A stretch of 64,000 nucleotides of DNA, from the NCBI GenBank assembly GCA_951799425.1, contig OX637399.1, positions 19,504,001 to 19,568,000 of the forward strand, in the 5' to 3' direction. Below, piece by piece: positions 36,240 to 48,100 of this stretch. The notes beneath the pieces were generated by a model. The model was not told the origin of the DNA, searched no databases, and worked only from the letters and a program-made list of their open reading frames with translations. The stretch's first letter is position 1. Every line of letters starts with the position of its first letter. A program made the translations under genes and the position numbers. This stretch comes from Ilex aquifolium (taxonomy: Eukaryota > Streptophyta > Magnoliopsida > Aquifoliales > Aquifoliaceae).

Positions 36240-37570
36240 GATAGTTCTACTCCGAACGAAATCAAAAAAAAAAATGCTTTTTTTTTTACAAAATAGACCC
36301 CATTCGCACCAACTATCCTCGAAATGCACACACTATTGGAACGCGAGTCCCAAGATACGTTGACACAGTATAAACCAAATACAAAAAGAATATTATTTGT
36401 TAACCCTACAAGGCTGAATTAGGGTTTACCTTCGACAGATTGATCTCATCACAGCACAAACGAAAACCTGATGCAGATCGAACAACTCGCTCAATGGACC
36501 TCACGATCTTCTACAGTATGGGCTGCAAATGCATTATGGGCTACAATCCTCTGAATTTCCTCTCTTGTTATCTCTCTTTCTGCCTCTTCTAAACATGAAG
36601 GTAGAAAGTAGCTGGGAGAACCAAAAAGAGCGAGTATATATAGGCTATAGTAGAAATAATTGTCAGGCTTACAATAGGCCTAGGAATCCTATCTCCAACC
36701 CCGAACAAATATCCTCTGGTTCATTAATAATAAGTTAGTCCACTAAAAATTTATTATTGATCTCCTAGGCATTATCTCAAAATTATATTTCAAGCTCCTT
36801 GTTATTATATGCCTAATAATCTCCCCACATTTAAGATTATTGAAATCCGTTAATTAATTAAATTACTGATAATTATATTTAATAGACTTCTTTTTATCCT
36901 TGAGATCTTACCACTCAATTTATTTGTTATGTTGGATAATTAAATCCATCTACAAGGTTTGACATGGACAAAACTTATGAGCTCTAATTAATTTTCACCA
37001 TACAAATAATGTCATCTCACAATTTATCGAGTTTCTTGACTCAAATATGAATCTCACTCTTTGATGAATTAAAGTAAAAATCATTATATGCATGTGTCCA
37101 TTAAATATCTCGAGATTAAGAGCTCAAGCAATCATAATAACCATGATGTACTTATTTTCTTATTGAGTCAGTAAAAAGTTAATAACCTCAAAAATGGCCT
37201 TGTTCAATTTACAAAGTGTACTAGTGCAACAATCTAAGCTATCAGATAGTCTCTTGTAATCAAGATAGACTATGCCAGAAGATTGCACTACAATCCTACT
37301 GATGGTGTGTTCAATTTCATCTAAGACTGTGAACTTTTACTTATATCATACAAGGATCTGATCATCTGATCTTCTATTCATAAGCTAAACTCTACACACC
37401 AAATTATCTATAATGTAAAATAAAAGACACAAATGCATACCATATATTTAATGTAATGCAAATATTTTACCCACACAGATTCTCATTAAAATAGAAAATT
37501 ATGAACTTTTATTAAATAATAAAATGAGTTTCACTACAAAAGCAAGCTTTTAGTATATAACTATGTTACA
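36240..37570 (-). mobile_element. Ty1/copia LTR inserted in the LTR-like repeat
   Basis: 36990-37570 aligns with the copia LTR at 2986-3543, including the AAAAGCTTG start and the direct-run AT-rich middle. The minus-strand start TGTAACATAG at 37570 is clear. The left end is uncertain, somewhere in 36230-36420, and no matching target duplication was found. A TATA-like TATATATA near 36634-36642 on the plus strand (CCTATATATAC when read on minus) fits a promoter for this LTR. Confidence 0.6.
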
Positions 37571-37799
37571 CACCAATGGGTTTGGTTCAAACCATTCAAG
37601 ATCTTCAACTCCAAGTTGTGAGGTTGGGTAGAATCTCTAGAAGGTAACCTTGGGTCATAGGGATCTAAGGTTGTAGAGGAAGCTCTTTAGATTTAGAATA
37701 GATTTCTCTCTTCAAAAGGCTTGCTAAAGGCTTACCCAAGTTGTAGGAAAGGCTTTCCCAATTTATAGGTTTGGAATAAGAGTAATCTTGGTCAACAAG

Positions 37800-38025
37800 A
37801 AAACTTAGAAACGTGAGCGACCAATTGATCAATGAGAGGGCAGTCATAGGTGATGGTCTTAGGAATGAAAATTTAATTCCAAACTGACCTAGGATGAGCA
37901 GAATACTCGAGCAGCCTCAAGGGCAGTCTCTGTTCTCCTCCGTTTTGCCTTTTCTCTTTTCCTTCTCTAAGTCATAAAGAGACCGCTCTAGCGAAGGCTA
38001 GCGAGCATACGGCGGTACCTGTTGG
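37800..38025. repeat. GAGCGACC/GACCGCTC motif cluster upstream of TATA
   Basis: Spaced GAGCGACC, GGGCAGTC, CTCGAGCAG, GACCGCTCTAGCGA and GCTAGCGAG motifs lie 40-260 bases upstream of the minus-strand TATA box. Copy 3 has a comparable cluster at 39365-39600. Confidence 0.5.
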
Positions 38026-38418
38026 TTTTTTAAGCCTAAAATCAAGCAAAAAAATTGTCCACTTGAGCACCTAAGGTTATTGCTCAAGAAAGGTCCGCTA
38101 ATGGCTTAAACTATGTTGTCAAAACACAAAACAGTTTAGAAAAATTTTTCGTTGAAAAACACCCAGGAGCCATACATGGATTAGTTTCAATTCTATTTTA
38201 ACTCTAATCCTCCTACGTCTTTTAAACTAAGGGATCATCTTAGGTGTATAGGTTATTACCTTTGTCATAAGCATGAAGATGCATTCAGAGTGCAACTATG
38301 TAGCTTTGACGATTAATCTCCTCCCTTTAATGACGTTTTTAGATTTCAACCTTTATAGCATCATGACCATGGAATAGGTTGAGATTTACCATGGACTCCA
38401 AGAAATTAGCCAATTACA

Positions 38419-38573
38419 ATATATAATTTAACAGAAAAGGATTGTTTAACCATGGTATAAGTTGAGATGTAAGTCTTGAATACTTGTAAGATAACTTGGG
38501 AATTGTGGATTAGGCTTTGGTAAACCCCTTAGTTCCCCGTAGTTTGTCCTGACGAGGGTTTTTCGTGTCAACA
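38419..38573 (+). repeat. Short inverted fragment of the TGTTGATGCA repeat
   Basis: The last ~110 bases are the reverse complement of the first ~110 bases of copies 1 and 2 and end GTGTCAACA. It lies opposite to copy 2. Confidence 0.6.
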
Positions 38574-38579
38574 AATCAC

Positions 38580-38988
38580 TTGTACTATTTTTTTCATATA
38601 TACTTGTGATTTGATGCACACACGTGCATTATGTTTGATGAAATGATTAATTTAATATATTTATCATCCATAGTCGCATGCTAGGGTTTGGGTCTTTGGA
38701 ATTGGGATGTTGTGAGAGATTGAGTGTTAGAGCATTTAATTGAAAAATTAACAACATCAATCTTCAATGGCCTAAGGGTTGTGGTGTTTAAAAGGGGGTT
38801 CTCACTATTAATTGATCAATCTTTGTGAGAACAAGTAACTGTGGTTGTAATAGGTTTAATTTAGTGTTTGCCTAAACTTAAAATTTTAAAACCTATTCAT
38901 GCCCTCCCCCCTCTAGGAAGTGTCTTGCAATCCACGTGTATAATCGTGAGGGAAGATCCACTCCATATCTCCCCCTCCTAGAACAACA
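38580..38988 (+). mobile_element. Copia (SIRE-like) LTR 3' part
   Basis: It contains AAAACCTATTCATGCCCTCC, CTCTAGGAAGTG, GAGGGAAGATCCACT and ends CTCCTAGAACAACA. It matches in reverse the segments at 40157-40260 and 63732-63850, the last of which has a primer-binding site next to the same terminus. The start is not defined. Confidence 0.55.
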
Positions 38989-40040
38989 TTAATTTTTTCT
39001 CCAGATACACCCACTTAAATCTTGAGAAGTAGCTTTACTTGGATGCGATCACCGCAATGAACCGTCTAGGTTTCAAGCAATCTTTAGGATGCCTCCCAAG
39101 ATTCTCAATATGCATACAACCAATGTGGGTTTTGGTGGTTCACTACAAGATCTTCTTCTTCAATGTGTGATGTTGAATTTAAACGATTAAGTAGGCTTTG
39201 GCCTTTAGTGCTTAAGGATCTAGTGTTATTCTTGGCTCTCTAAAGATGAAAAAGGTAGCTTATGAACATATTTGATAGTTATCCAAGGTTAGAGAGACTT
39301 CACCTATTTATAGGCCCAGAATTAGAGAAGTCTTGGGTCCAAAAAATTGAAATGTGTAAGGGATTGCTCGAACCGTCATAGACCACTTAGAGGGTAGTTA
39401 TCACTAGAATGAGAAAACTATTCAAACTAGTGGAGTTGAGCAAAGACCGCTCGTGCCATTGTCAAACTACTCGAGTTGTCTACAAATCGCTTGAGCGACC
39501 AGGAGGGCGGTTTGCAATGCCAATTTTGTCAACTTCCTTTGATTTTTTTCCTAATTTTTTAGAGACCACTCTGGATGAAGACAAGCGAAAAGAGGGCGGT
39601 CCCTACTAGTTTTAAAGCTAAAAACCAAGAAAAGCTTGTCTTTTTGATAACTAAGGAGTGTTTTTTAATAAGGATCCAATACAGAACTCAAACTATGCCT
39701 TCAAAATAAGTTCCAATGTTTAAAACATCTTTCCATGAAAAAAAAAATAATGCATCATTCATGGATTATCCTAATCCATTCTAAACAAACAAAATAAGTC
39801 AAAGTATAAAACCAAATGAGTCAAAGTATAAAACCATGGTTCTAAGGTATCTAAGTCATTACCTTTCCTAAGCTTGGAAGGCTCAAGGGAGGTCTTCATG
39901 ATATGGATTTGAAGCTTAAACTCCTTCTTTCTTCTAGCTTTCGGATCTTGAACTTGAAGCATCATGACCATGGACTTAGGTTGAGATTTACCATGTGACT
40001 TCACGGAATTAGCCAATTATAAATGAACAATTTATTAACA
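38989..40040 (-). mobile_element. LTR-like repeat, TGTTGATGCA family, copy 3
   Basis: It aligns with copy 2 over the TATA box (CCTATAAATA, minus, at 39305-39314), the GAGCGACC-type cluster (39365-39600) and a shared end with TTAGCCAATTA. The first few hundred bases of the family are missing at its left edge. Confidence 0.55.
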
Positions 40041-40156
40041 TATAGTGTTTTGCCTAATTTCAATTTTTTGTGCAACTTCAATTTATGTCTGGTTCACTCC
40101 TAATTGTAAGTGTATGTGAGCCCTATAGAGCTATGGAGGTTGGATATTTAAGACTC

Positions 40157-40410
40157 TGTTGTCCATTTTAGGAGAGGAGGAGATTCAAGTGGATCTTCCC
40201 TCACAATTATGCACATGGAATTGCTAGACATAACCTAGAGGGGGTCAATAGGTTTATTAAAATTACGCTTGGACAACCACTAATTTTAAGCCTAATCAAC
40301 CAATTCGCAAATTAATTATGCAATTACAACTACGATCCCACCACCAAGCCAAATATTTGAAAAACCCTTAACAATGAATAGAAAGTTAAACAATCATTCA
40401 ATCGAACATA
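40157..40410 (-). mobile_element. Copia (SIRE-like) LTR 3' part, inverted to 38580-38988
   Basis: The plus strand starts TGTTGTCC, then GGAGGAGATTCAAGTGGATC and CTAGAGGGGGTCAATAGG, the reverse of the LTR end at 38880-38988. Similarity to 63732-64000 continues to about 40400. Confidence 0.55.
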
Positions 40411-41801
40411 GTGTGTGTGATGATCGAGGTTTCGGAAGTCGGGTTCTGAGTCGTGCCCAATCTCGAGAGTCGTGCCAATCTTGAGAGTCGTGCTCAATAG
40501 GGCAAGCCCCCAACTATGAGAAACTAAGATGAAGGTGAGTGTGGGACCTTGAATTTGGACGTTGAACGTGGAAGGTAAGTCGTGGGAAATGAATCAAGTC
40601 TCCGAACTGTAGGATTTAGGGTTAGTCTGGAAATCCAACCGATTAGATGTTAGGAGCTCGGTGTGTGTAATTCAAACTGGTGCGTGCGAGTATCGAAAGA
40701 TTTAATTGGTATTTTTATAATTTATTTAATTAATGTGTTTGAATTTAAAAAAAATAAAATTTCAAAAATTAAAAATTACCTAAATGCCCCTCCCACAAGC
40801 ACCTCACATGGAGGAAATATGAGGTGGAAGATCTATGGCGTTTCAAGTCATTCAATATCATAAGTGCTATCTATGTGTCCCTTTGAAGTTATTTTAAGCC
40901 TTCTGGAGGTGTTGGAATGGATCATAACACAGGAGAAAGAGACAGCAAGAGGAGAGGAAATCAAGAAAAGAGAGAAATTTTGGGTTTTGGTTCTAGGGGG
41001 ATTTAAGCAAAAACACTAATGGGAAAAGCTTCTATTTTCTTCAAGGAACACACAGGTTAGCTCAAAATTGGATTTGGTTTAGTGTGTGTTGTCGAATTTT
41101 AGTTTAAAGTTTGATGTGGGTTTCGGATTTTCAAATGGGTTGCATCGCTAGGCATGTGTTTCTTGTTCAATTGCGCCTTCGATCTTGTTCTTAGGTTATA
41201 GTAGAGTAGTTCTTGAGGTCTTGTAGCTATGGTCGTGGTGTGTAAAGGTGAGGTGAAGAAACCCTAAGAACATGAATCTTAGAAATCAAAATCTCTAAAA
41301 ACAAGTTTAAACTTGTAAAGGGGTGTTGGGTCTAGCTAATCTGGGGCCTAACTTGTGATGTTTATATGAAAAGTATCTTTAATAGCTGTTATTTTTTTAG
41401 TTTGATTTAGTGGTTGATTAAATGTCATGCTTGTGAATCTGATAGCTACTTGATATGTTTAAATGGTTTAGTAATGTTTTTGGTTTGGTTATTGGTAGTG
41501 ATTTTATAAGACATGGCACACTGGGACGAGCTTTATTTACTTCGAGGAGAGTTGGGATGTCGAGAGACCATGGCTCATCGTCGTGTGAAAACAAATGTAG
41601 AGGCACTCTAGCTAATACTATAGGAAACTTAGGATGTAGCATGTACCTGAAAGTTAGTAGAACCCATTCATCAGCGCATCTTAGTTCGACACAGGCTAGA
41701 GTTGAAAATCAAAGTTATTCGATGCGCACTAAATATTGAGAGGAATTGGCAAATTGTTGAAGCAAAAGATGAATATTTAAAATGGAAAACATTATACATA
41801 A
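40411..41801. other. Unassigned 1.4 kb, LTR-like in character
   Basis: It contains repeated GAGAGTCGTGCC words near 40455-40495 and a leader-like CAGGTTAGCTC near 41050, but no coding similarity. Together with 59902-60279 and 62759-63470 it may be part of one older element, but this was not proved. Confidence 0.35.
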
Positions 41802-42180
41802 CACTATTTACGCCATTAAATTGTCGATGCAAAAAACAATGACTATTTACGTTGGCAACCTAATGAAGGAAAAATATATTATTTGCATCGGCACTTTGCG
41901 GACGCAAAATGTATTTTTTTCCTCAGCAGTAGCTACTAACGCAAAAAACTGATGCCAACCTATCTTTGTTCTCAGTTTTTTTTCATTGGCTATTTCCCGA
42001 TGCTAATACTTATTTGTCTCAACAAATAGCCGACGCAAAATTTTTGCATCACCCACTATTTGCATTCCCCCTTTTATTGACTCAAATAGTATGATTTCTG
42101 ACACAAATATTTTTTGCTTTGGCAAACACACTATTTGCGTTAACAAATAGCCGACTCAAAAACCTATTTTTCTTTTAGTG
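41802..42180. mobile_element. CACTA-like miniature DNA element
   Basis: It begins CACTATTTACGCC and ends TTCTTTTAGTG. Within it, TATTTGCRTYGGC and its reverse complement (AATAGCCGACGCAAA) recur several times, like the subterminal repeats of plant CACTA transposons. It has no coding capacity. No clean 3-base target duplication is visible, so the ends are approximate. Confidence 0.55.
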
Positions 42181-42262
42181 TCATTGGCAAATGTGCATAC
42201 CGAGGATCTTAGAAGAGAAGATTGCTCGAAGCCTTGACTATCCATTGCGGTGGAGAATTCAA

Positions 42263-42267
42263 GTGAG
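42263..42267. repeat. Target-site duplication GTGAG, left copy
   Basis: GTGAG is repeated exactly at 59897-59901, 17.6 kb away. It does not occur at the inner LTR junctions. Confidence 0.93.
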
Positions 42268-44771
42268 TGTAAAACCCGAGAAAATTTAAACTTTTTAGAA
42301 AAAGGGGCAAAACGGTAAATTGCCAGTACGGTACAAGTTGTAAAACTGAATTTTTCTAGAACTCGGATGACGAAACGAACTTCACCGTTGGATTCGTCTC
42401 GCGAAAACTAGTTACCCTGTCAAATTTCATTAAATTCCGAGTTAGTCGGATTTTTCGCGTTTTACGAGGTGGTCGAGCCTCGGGAGACCCAAAAACGAAA
42501 TTCTGATTTAAAATTTAAATTTTGGGAAATAAATGACGGCAAGTTAAAATAAAAATATTTTGAACTTGAACCGGAGCGAAATTTAATCGTTTCGGGGTTA
42601 AAACAGACCCGGGAAATAAGGGTCGTGTGGCGCGTTGTAGGCCAAGTATTTAAAGAGTATTTAAAGGGGAGAAAATCAGATTTTCTCCCCATTTTGTTCA
42701 GCCGATCAGCGTGAGAAAGAAGAGAGGGAAAGGGCTTGGGTTCTCCATCTTCTCTCTACGATCTACGGAGATTGAGAGCTCAAATCCACTCGGGCCAAGA
42801 ACAAAAGTTGTTCTCCTCGCCGAGGGCTACAAAACCATACCAAGGAGGTCGAGTTTTGGAGTGATTCGAAGAACGGGAAATTGGGAGAGTGAAGACTCCA
42901 CCTCGTTTGGAGTTCTCGGAGCTTCTCAAAGTTGTTCTCTACGCTTCAAGAGGTAGGGTTCCCTCCTACCAAGGTTTATTCCACACCTAGAATGCTTAGG
43001 TGAAATGGGTAAATGAATAGATATAGATATATATATGTATGTCATTTGCCTATGGTTGTGAAATTGGGTGAAATGGGTTGAAATCAATTCTAATTGGATT
43101 GGTAATTAGAAGTTTCTAAATGAAATTTCTAGGATTGAGTATATGAAATTAACCCAATGTGACTCTTGGGCTATATGAAGTGTGGGCATGCTATGTGTTT
43201 ATCTTGTGCTTGAAATTGAAGTATGTTATCTCTTGATAATGTGATGACATGCTTGGGTGTTGATTAAGATTAAATGTTGATATATATACATGCTTGTGAT
43301 ATATTGACATTGTAAGGAAATATGGAAATTATATGCTTATGATATGATTTTGCCATGAAGTGTGAGAAATGTATTGTAAATGTTCATATGTCACTCATAC
43401 CATATTGAACATTGTAATATTATTGAAATGGGACATCACATTTCATATGCACGGGAGCATTGCACTTAGTGGGTGTGTGTGCATGGTGGTTGTCTTCACC
43501 ACGCTTGGTGGATGACGAGTGGGCTCGGGTAAGATGGGTTGATGACCAAATCGAGTCGCACGGTTTACACGGTTGTTAGGGTTGGGGTAGCAAGAAGGGC
43601 TAGACTATCCCTCGGGTGAGAGACCCGGTGATTAGATACGCACTCCGTTGGTATAAGAGTCCATAAAGTGTGTCGGTGTACGCGGAACCGTTGGTGGAAG
43701 TCCATGAATTCCGTGTCGGTTGGGTGCCGTTGGTGTAAGTCCATAAATATCCACCCCAAGAAAGACCCTAGAATGAAATGTCATTTGATGTACAACATAA
43801 ATGACGGATTAGTACACATTGGCACTTGCATGTGTAGAGGAGCCGGGGGGGGCTCGGATGATATGCATGAATGGGTCTCATCTCATTCCATAGCATGGCA
43901 TTGCAAATTCCATCATTGAATATAATTCCTTGCTTGGAATGTTATAAATTGTTGTTTTGGGCATGTGAACATTTCATATGTATATAGGTTGGGGAGTAGC
44001 CTCATTAGGAGATACCCTATTGAGCGTGGCTCACCCTTTGTGGAAAAAACATTTCAGGTGTTGGGTTTGCACCGGTGGATGGCTCATTTGGGGAGCATCA
44101 AGCATGAAGGGGGCCGACATGTGGCCTTAATTTTGAGTTGTAAAGTTTTTACCAAAATTTCCATTTTTGATGTATAAATTATGGGAATTGTTGTAATGGA
44201 ATTTTTATAAAGCATGTTATATGGAAAATCCTATTACTCTGGTATTGGATGAGTTGGGGAAGGTTTGGAATGGATTGGAAATGAAAAATGGAGGAAAAAG
44301 GCAAAACTGGGCAGAGAGTACCGGTACTGGGTACCGGTACTGTATGGTATCGGTACTGTGTACCGGTACCCCCTTTCCAGTGGGTTGACAGTACCGATAC
44401 CGGGTACCGGTACTGAATGGTACCGGTACTGTGTACCGGTACCACTTTCCAGTGGGTTGACAGTACCGGTACTGGGTACCGGTACTCTCTTCAAAATTTT
44501 CAGATTTTCACACTGCTTCGCCCTATTTTCAATCTACGTTTTCCTTCCCTCCAATGATGTAAATGGACTATAATCGAGTATAAATCATGGTATATTGAAT
44601 ATTGGTTGAACTCAAATGAATAATCGAATCCGGTTAACAATTGTGAATTAAGATCCCGGTTATGGGGATGTTACTACCGTGGTGTTAGGTTGAGTGACAT
44701 CCACGGGTATTTCCGCGGGTTGATGGGTGGTCAACGGTTAATAAGGGACCCCCGGAAATTGGGGTGTCACA
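42268..44771 (+). repeat. LTR 1 of the tandem element
   Basis: It begins TGTAAAACCC and ends GGTGTCACA. TATTTAAA pairs lie near 42646-42667. It has an 8-base G run near 43845 and its array at 44318-44486. Confidence 0.95.
44318..44486. repeat. GTACCGGTACTG array, LTR 1
   Basis: GTACCGGTACTG cores are grouped into ~75-80-base higher-order units separated by CTTTCCAGTGGGTTGACA. It is the same sequence as in LTR 2. Confidence 0.95.
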
Positions 44772-44774
44772 GCT

Positions 44775-44786
44775 TGGTATCAGAGC
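44775..44786 (+). other. Primer-binding site, initiator tRNA-Met (unit 1)
   Basis: TGGTATCAGAGC, three bases after LTR 1. Confidence 0.95.
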
Positions 44787-45128
44787 ATAGGTATGCGATT
44801 TACCTAGGGCTTGATGGGGCATGGGTCTAGACCATTGCATTCATTGTACATTACATGTTATTTGCTTAAATTGCTACATGTTATGTGATATGTGATATGT
44901 GTATTATATGCATGGTAAAATGTGTATGGAAATGGACACACCAGGGTTAGAGAACTTAACCTTGGGAGTGGGAAAGCAAATGAACGGGAAAGTTCAAAAG
45001 CGTAAGGGTCCACTATTGGAGACATACGCTCTACTAGTGAGACAATGAGAAAGATTTGAACGTTTTAACTTTGATCCCTATCTAGGGATATTAAGTCGTT
45101 GTACCTTTGCCATTTGACGTGTGTGTAG

Positions 45129-48100
45129 ATGGCAAGTGGAAGAAGAGGACGTCGAGGCGGTGGGCGGAACAATAACCAACCACCACAGGTCTTCGATCAA
45201 CAAGCGTTTACGGAAACCATGGGCATGATGGCGGCCACTGTTGCACAAGCTAGTGCAAATGCCGGACATGGAGGCGCGAGTAACCTCCAACAGTTTAAAG
45301 CACACAAACCTCCAGTCTTCATGGGAGGGGCGGACCCGATGGTGGCCGACCATTGGTTCCGACAAGTCAACAAGATCTTAGGGGCGATGGAGGTCACCTC
45401 AGACGCTACCAAGATAAGACTAGCTGCATTCCAGCTAGAGGGAGAAGCCCAATCGTGGTGGGATTGGGTGACGGCCTCGAAGAACTTAGAGGCCATGACC
45501 TGGGGAGAGTTCAAGGAGCTCTTCATGGGTAAATATTTTCCAACGGCCGTTCGACATGCAAAGGCCCGAGAGTTTCTAGATTTGAAGCAAGGGTCAATGA
45601 CGGTGATGGAGTATGTGGCTAAGTTCACCGAATTAGCCCGATTTGTTGATGATTACGTGGCCAAGGTAAGAAGGTTCGAGGATGGGTTGAAGCTATCCAT
45701 CCGGGGAAAGATTGTGGGCCTCCGCCTGCAAGACTTGGACTCTATGGTCGAGACAGCTATGGCCATTGAGAGGGAGGTAGACGATGCTCGAAGTATCCGT
45801 GAGGCGGGTGCTAAGGATAAGAAGAAGGAGGGCCAATCCTCTTCTTCTAGTTCGGGGAAGAAGCAGAGGACTTCTACTCCACAAGGACAACAAGGACAGG
45901 GCCGTGGCTATCAAGGCCAAGGCCAAGGTCAATTTTCCCAGGGCGGGAGAAACTTCAGGACTACCCACCAGGCAGGCCAGAAGACATGTTTCCATTGCCA
46001 CCAACCGGGGCATATGAAGCGGGATTGTCCGCAGAGGCAAGGATCCCAGAGCTATGGGACACCTCAGTCCCAGTCATCAGTGGGACAGTCGCAGACACAC
46101 CTTGTTCCTCCCTACCCCACCATGGGCCAGGGAAACTAGTATCAGTTCCAGGGCACTACTCAGGCCCCTACCACTTTTCGAGCGGGGACTTCGCAGTCGG
46201 GCCAGATGGACCAAAGCATGGGTCGAGGCCGAGGACAGGGCATGCAGGCCGGGACTTCGGGGACCCAGGGGCGTGTCTACGCCATTACACGTCAGGCTGA
46301 GCCAGTGGACCAGTCGGTCATTCAGGGTACATTTCTACTTTCTCGCTTATGGGCTAAAGTATTATTTGACTCTGGTGCATCACATTCATTCATTTCTGCA
46401 TCATGTGTGAGAGATTTGGGCTTAGAGGTTGATGCCTTGGAAGAGCCGATGTGTGTGAATTCACCCCTAGGAGCTAGGGTGTGTGTGAATCAGATATGTC
46501 GGGGTTGTGAGCTAGAGATCTCGGGGATTCTACTCACCGTGGACCTTAGGGTTATGGACATGTCAGAATTCGATGTCATCCTTGGGATGGACTGGTTGGC
46601 GGCGCATCGGGTCGTTATTGATTGTGACAGGAAGAGGGTCACTGCCTATACACCTGACGGTGTTTGTTTCAAGTTTCAGGGGGAAAAGCATGATGCTTTG
46701 CCTCAAGTCGTGTATGATTCACGATGGCATGGGCAATTGATGGGTTGGCTTGCGAGCCTTACCCTGGAGGACGAGGCAAGACAAGAATTGGGTCTACCTC
46801 GGGTGGTGTGAGAGTATGAGGATGTTTTTCCGAACGAGTTACCGGGATTACCTCTCCATAGGGATGTGGACTTTAGCATTGAGTTGCATCCGGGTATTTT
46901 GCCAATTTCTATGACTCCACATAGGATGGCGCCAGCTGAGTTGCAAGAACTCAAGGTCCAATTACAAGAATTATTGGACAAGGGCTTTATTAGACCGAGT
47001 ACCTCACCTTGGGGCGCTCCGGTGCTGTTTGCCAAGAAGAAGGATAAGACCCTTCGATTGTGTATAGACTATAGGCAGTTGAACCGGGTCACCATCAAGA
47101 ATAGGTACCCTTTGCCGAGGATCGATGATCTGTTTGATCAGCTGAGGGGAGCGCGGGTCTATTCAAAGATAGATCTCCGCACAGGCTACCATCAGTTGAA
47201 AATTAGGGAGGCAGATATCCCTAAGACGGCGTTCAGAACGCGGTACGGGCATTTCGAGTTCACGGTGATGCCATTTGGGTTGACGAATGCCCCGGCGGCA
47301 TTCATGGATCTCATGCATAGGGTGTTCCAGCCCTATTTAGATCAGTTTGTCGTAGTGTTTGTTGATGACATCCTGATTTACTCCAAGACAGAGGAGGAGC
47401 ATGAGGGTCACTTAAGGATTGTTCTCCAGACCTTGAGGGACCACCAGTTGTACGCCAAGTTCAGCAAGTGTGAATTTTGGCTTACGGAGGTGAAATTTTT
47501 GGGACACGTGGTGTCGGCTTCAAGGGTATCGGTTGACCCGGAGAAAGTTGAGGCAGTTATGAGTTGGGAGAGGCCAAAGTCAGTCTTCGAGATACGTAGT
47601 TTCTTGGGATTGGTAGGATATTACCGGAGGTTCATCGAGGACTTCTCCCGACTAGCCGCACCTATGACTAGATTGACCCGGAAGGAGGTCAAGTTCGAGT
47701 GGAATGATTCGTGTGAGAAGGCATTCCAAGAACTAAAGAGGAGGCTCACTTCAGCTCCTATCTTGATTGTTCCAGAGAGGGGGCAAAACTACACGGTGTA
47801 TTGCGATGCCTCCAAGGACGGACTGGGTTGTGTCTTGATGCAGTCCGGGAGAGTGGTGGCTTATGGTTCTCGACAGTTGAAGAATCACGAGCAGAATTAC
47901 CCTACGCATGATATGGAGTTGGCGGCCGTTGTCTTTGCCTTAAAGGCTTGGCGCCACTATTTATATGGTGAACAATTTGAGGTGTTTTCGGACCATAAAA
48001 GTCTGAAGTACATCTTCACTCAGCGGGACCTCAACATGAGGCAGCGTAGGTGGATGGAGTACCTAGAAGACTATGACTTCACATTGCATTACCACCCTGG

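Larger units (their letters stand above)
35969..38418 (-). mobile_element. LTR-like repeat, TGTTGATGCA family, copy 2 (interrupted)
   Basis: The plus strand starts TGTTGATGCAAAAACCC, like copy 1 at 11624. The homology pauses near 36240, where a copia LTR lies, and resumes near 37576. The minus-strand TATA box is at about 37762-37769. The end in TGTAATTGGC form (minus, at 38418) is inferred by alignment with copy 3. It abuts the truncated Gag of the Tat element. Confidence 0.6.

Noticed and set aside
45197-45628. Minus-strand frames of 60-170 residues opposite gag-pol (repeated in all three Tekay copies)
   Set aside because: They recur only because the sense strand is conserved. They are antisense shadows with no recognisable domains.
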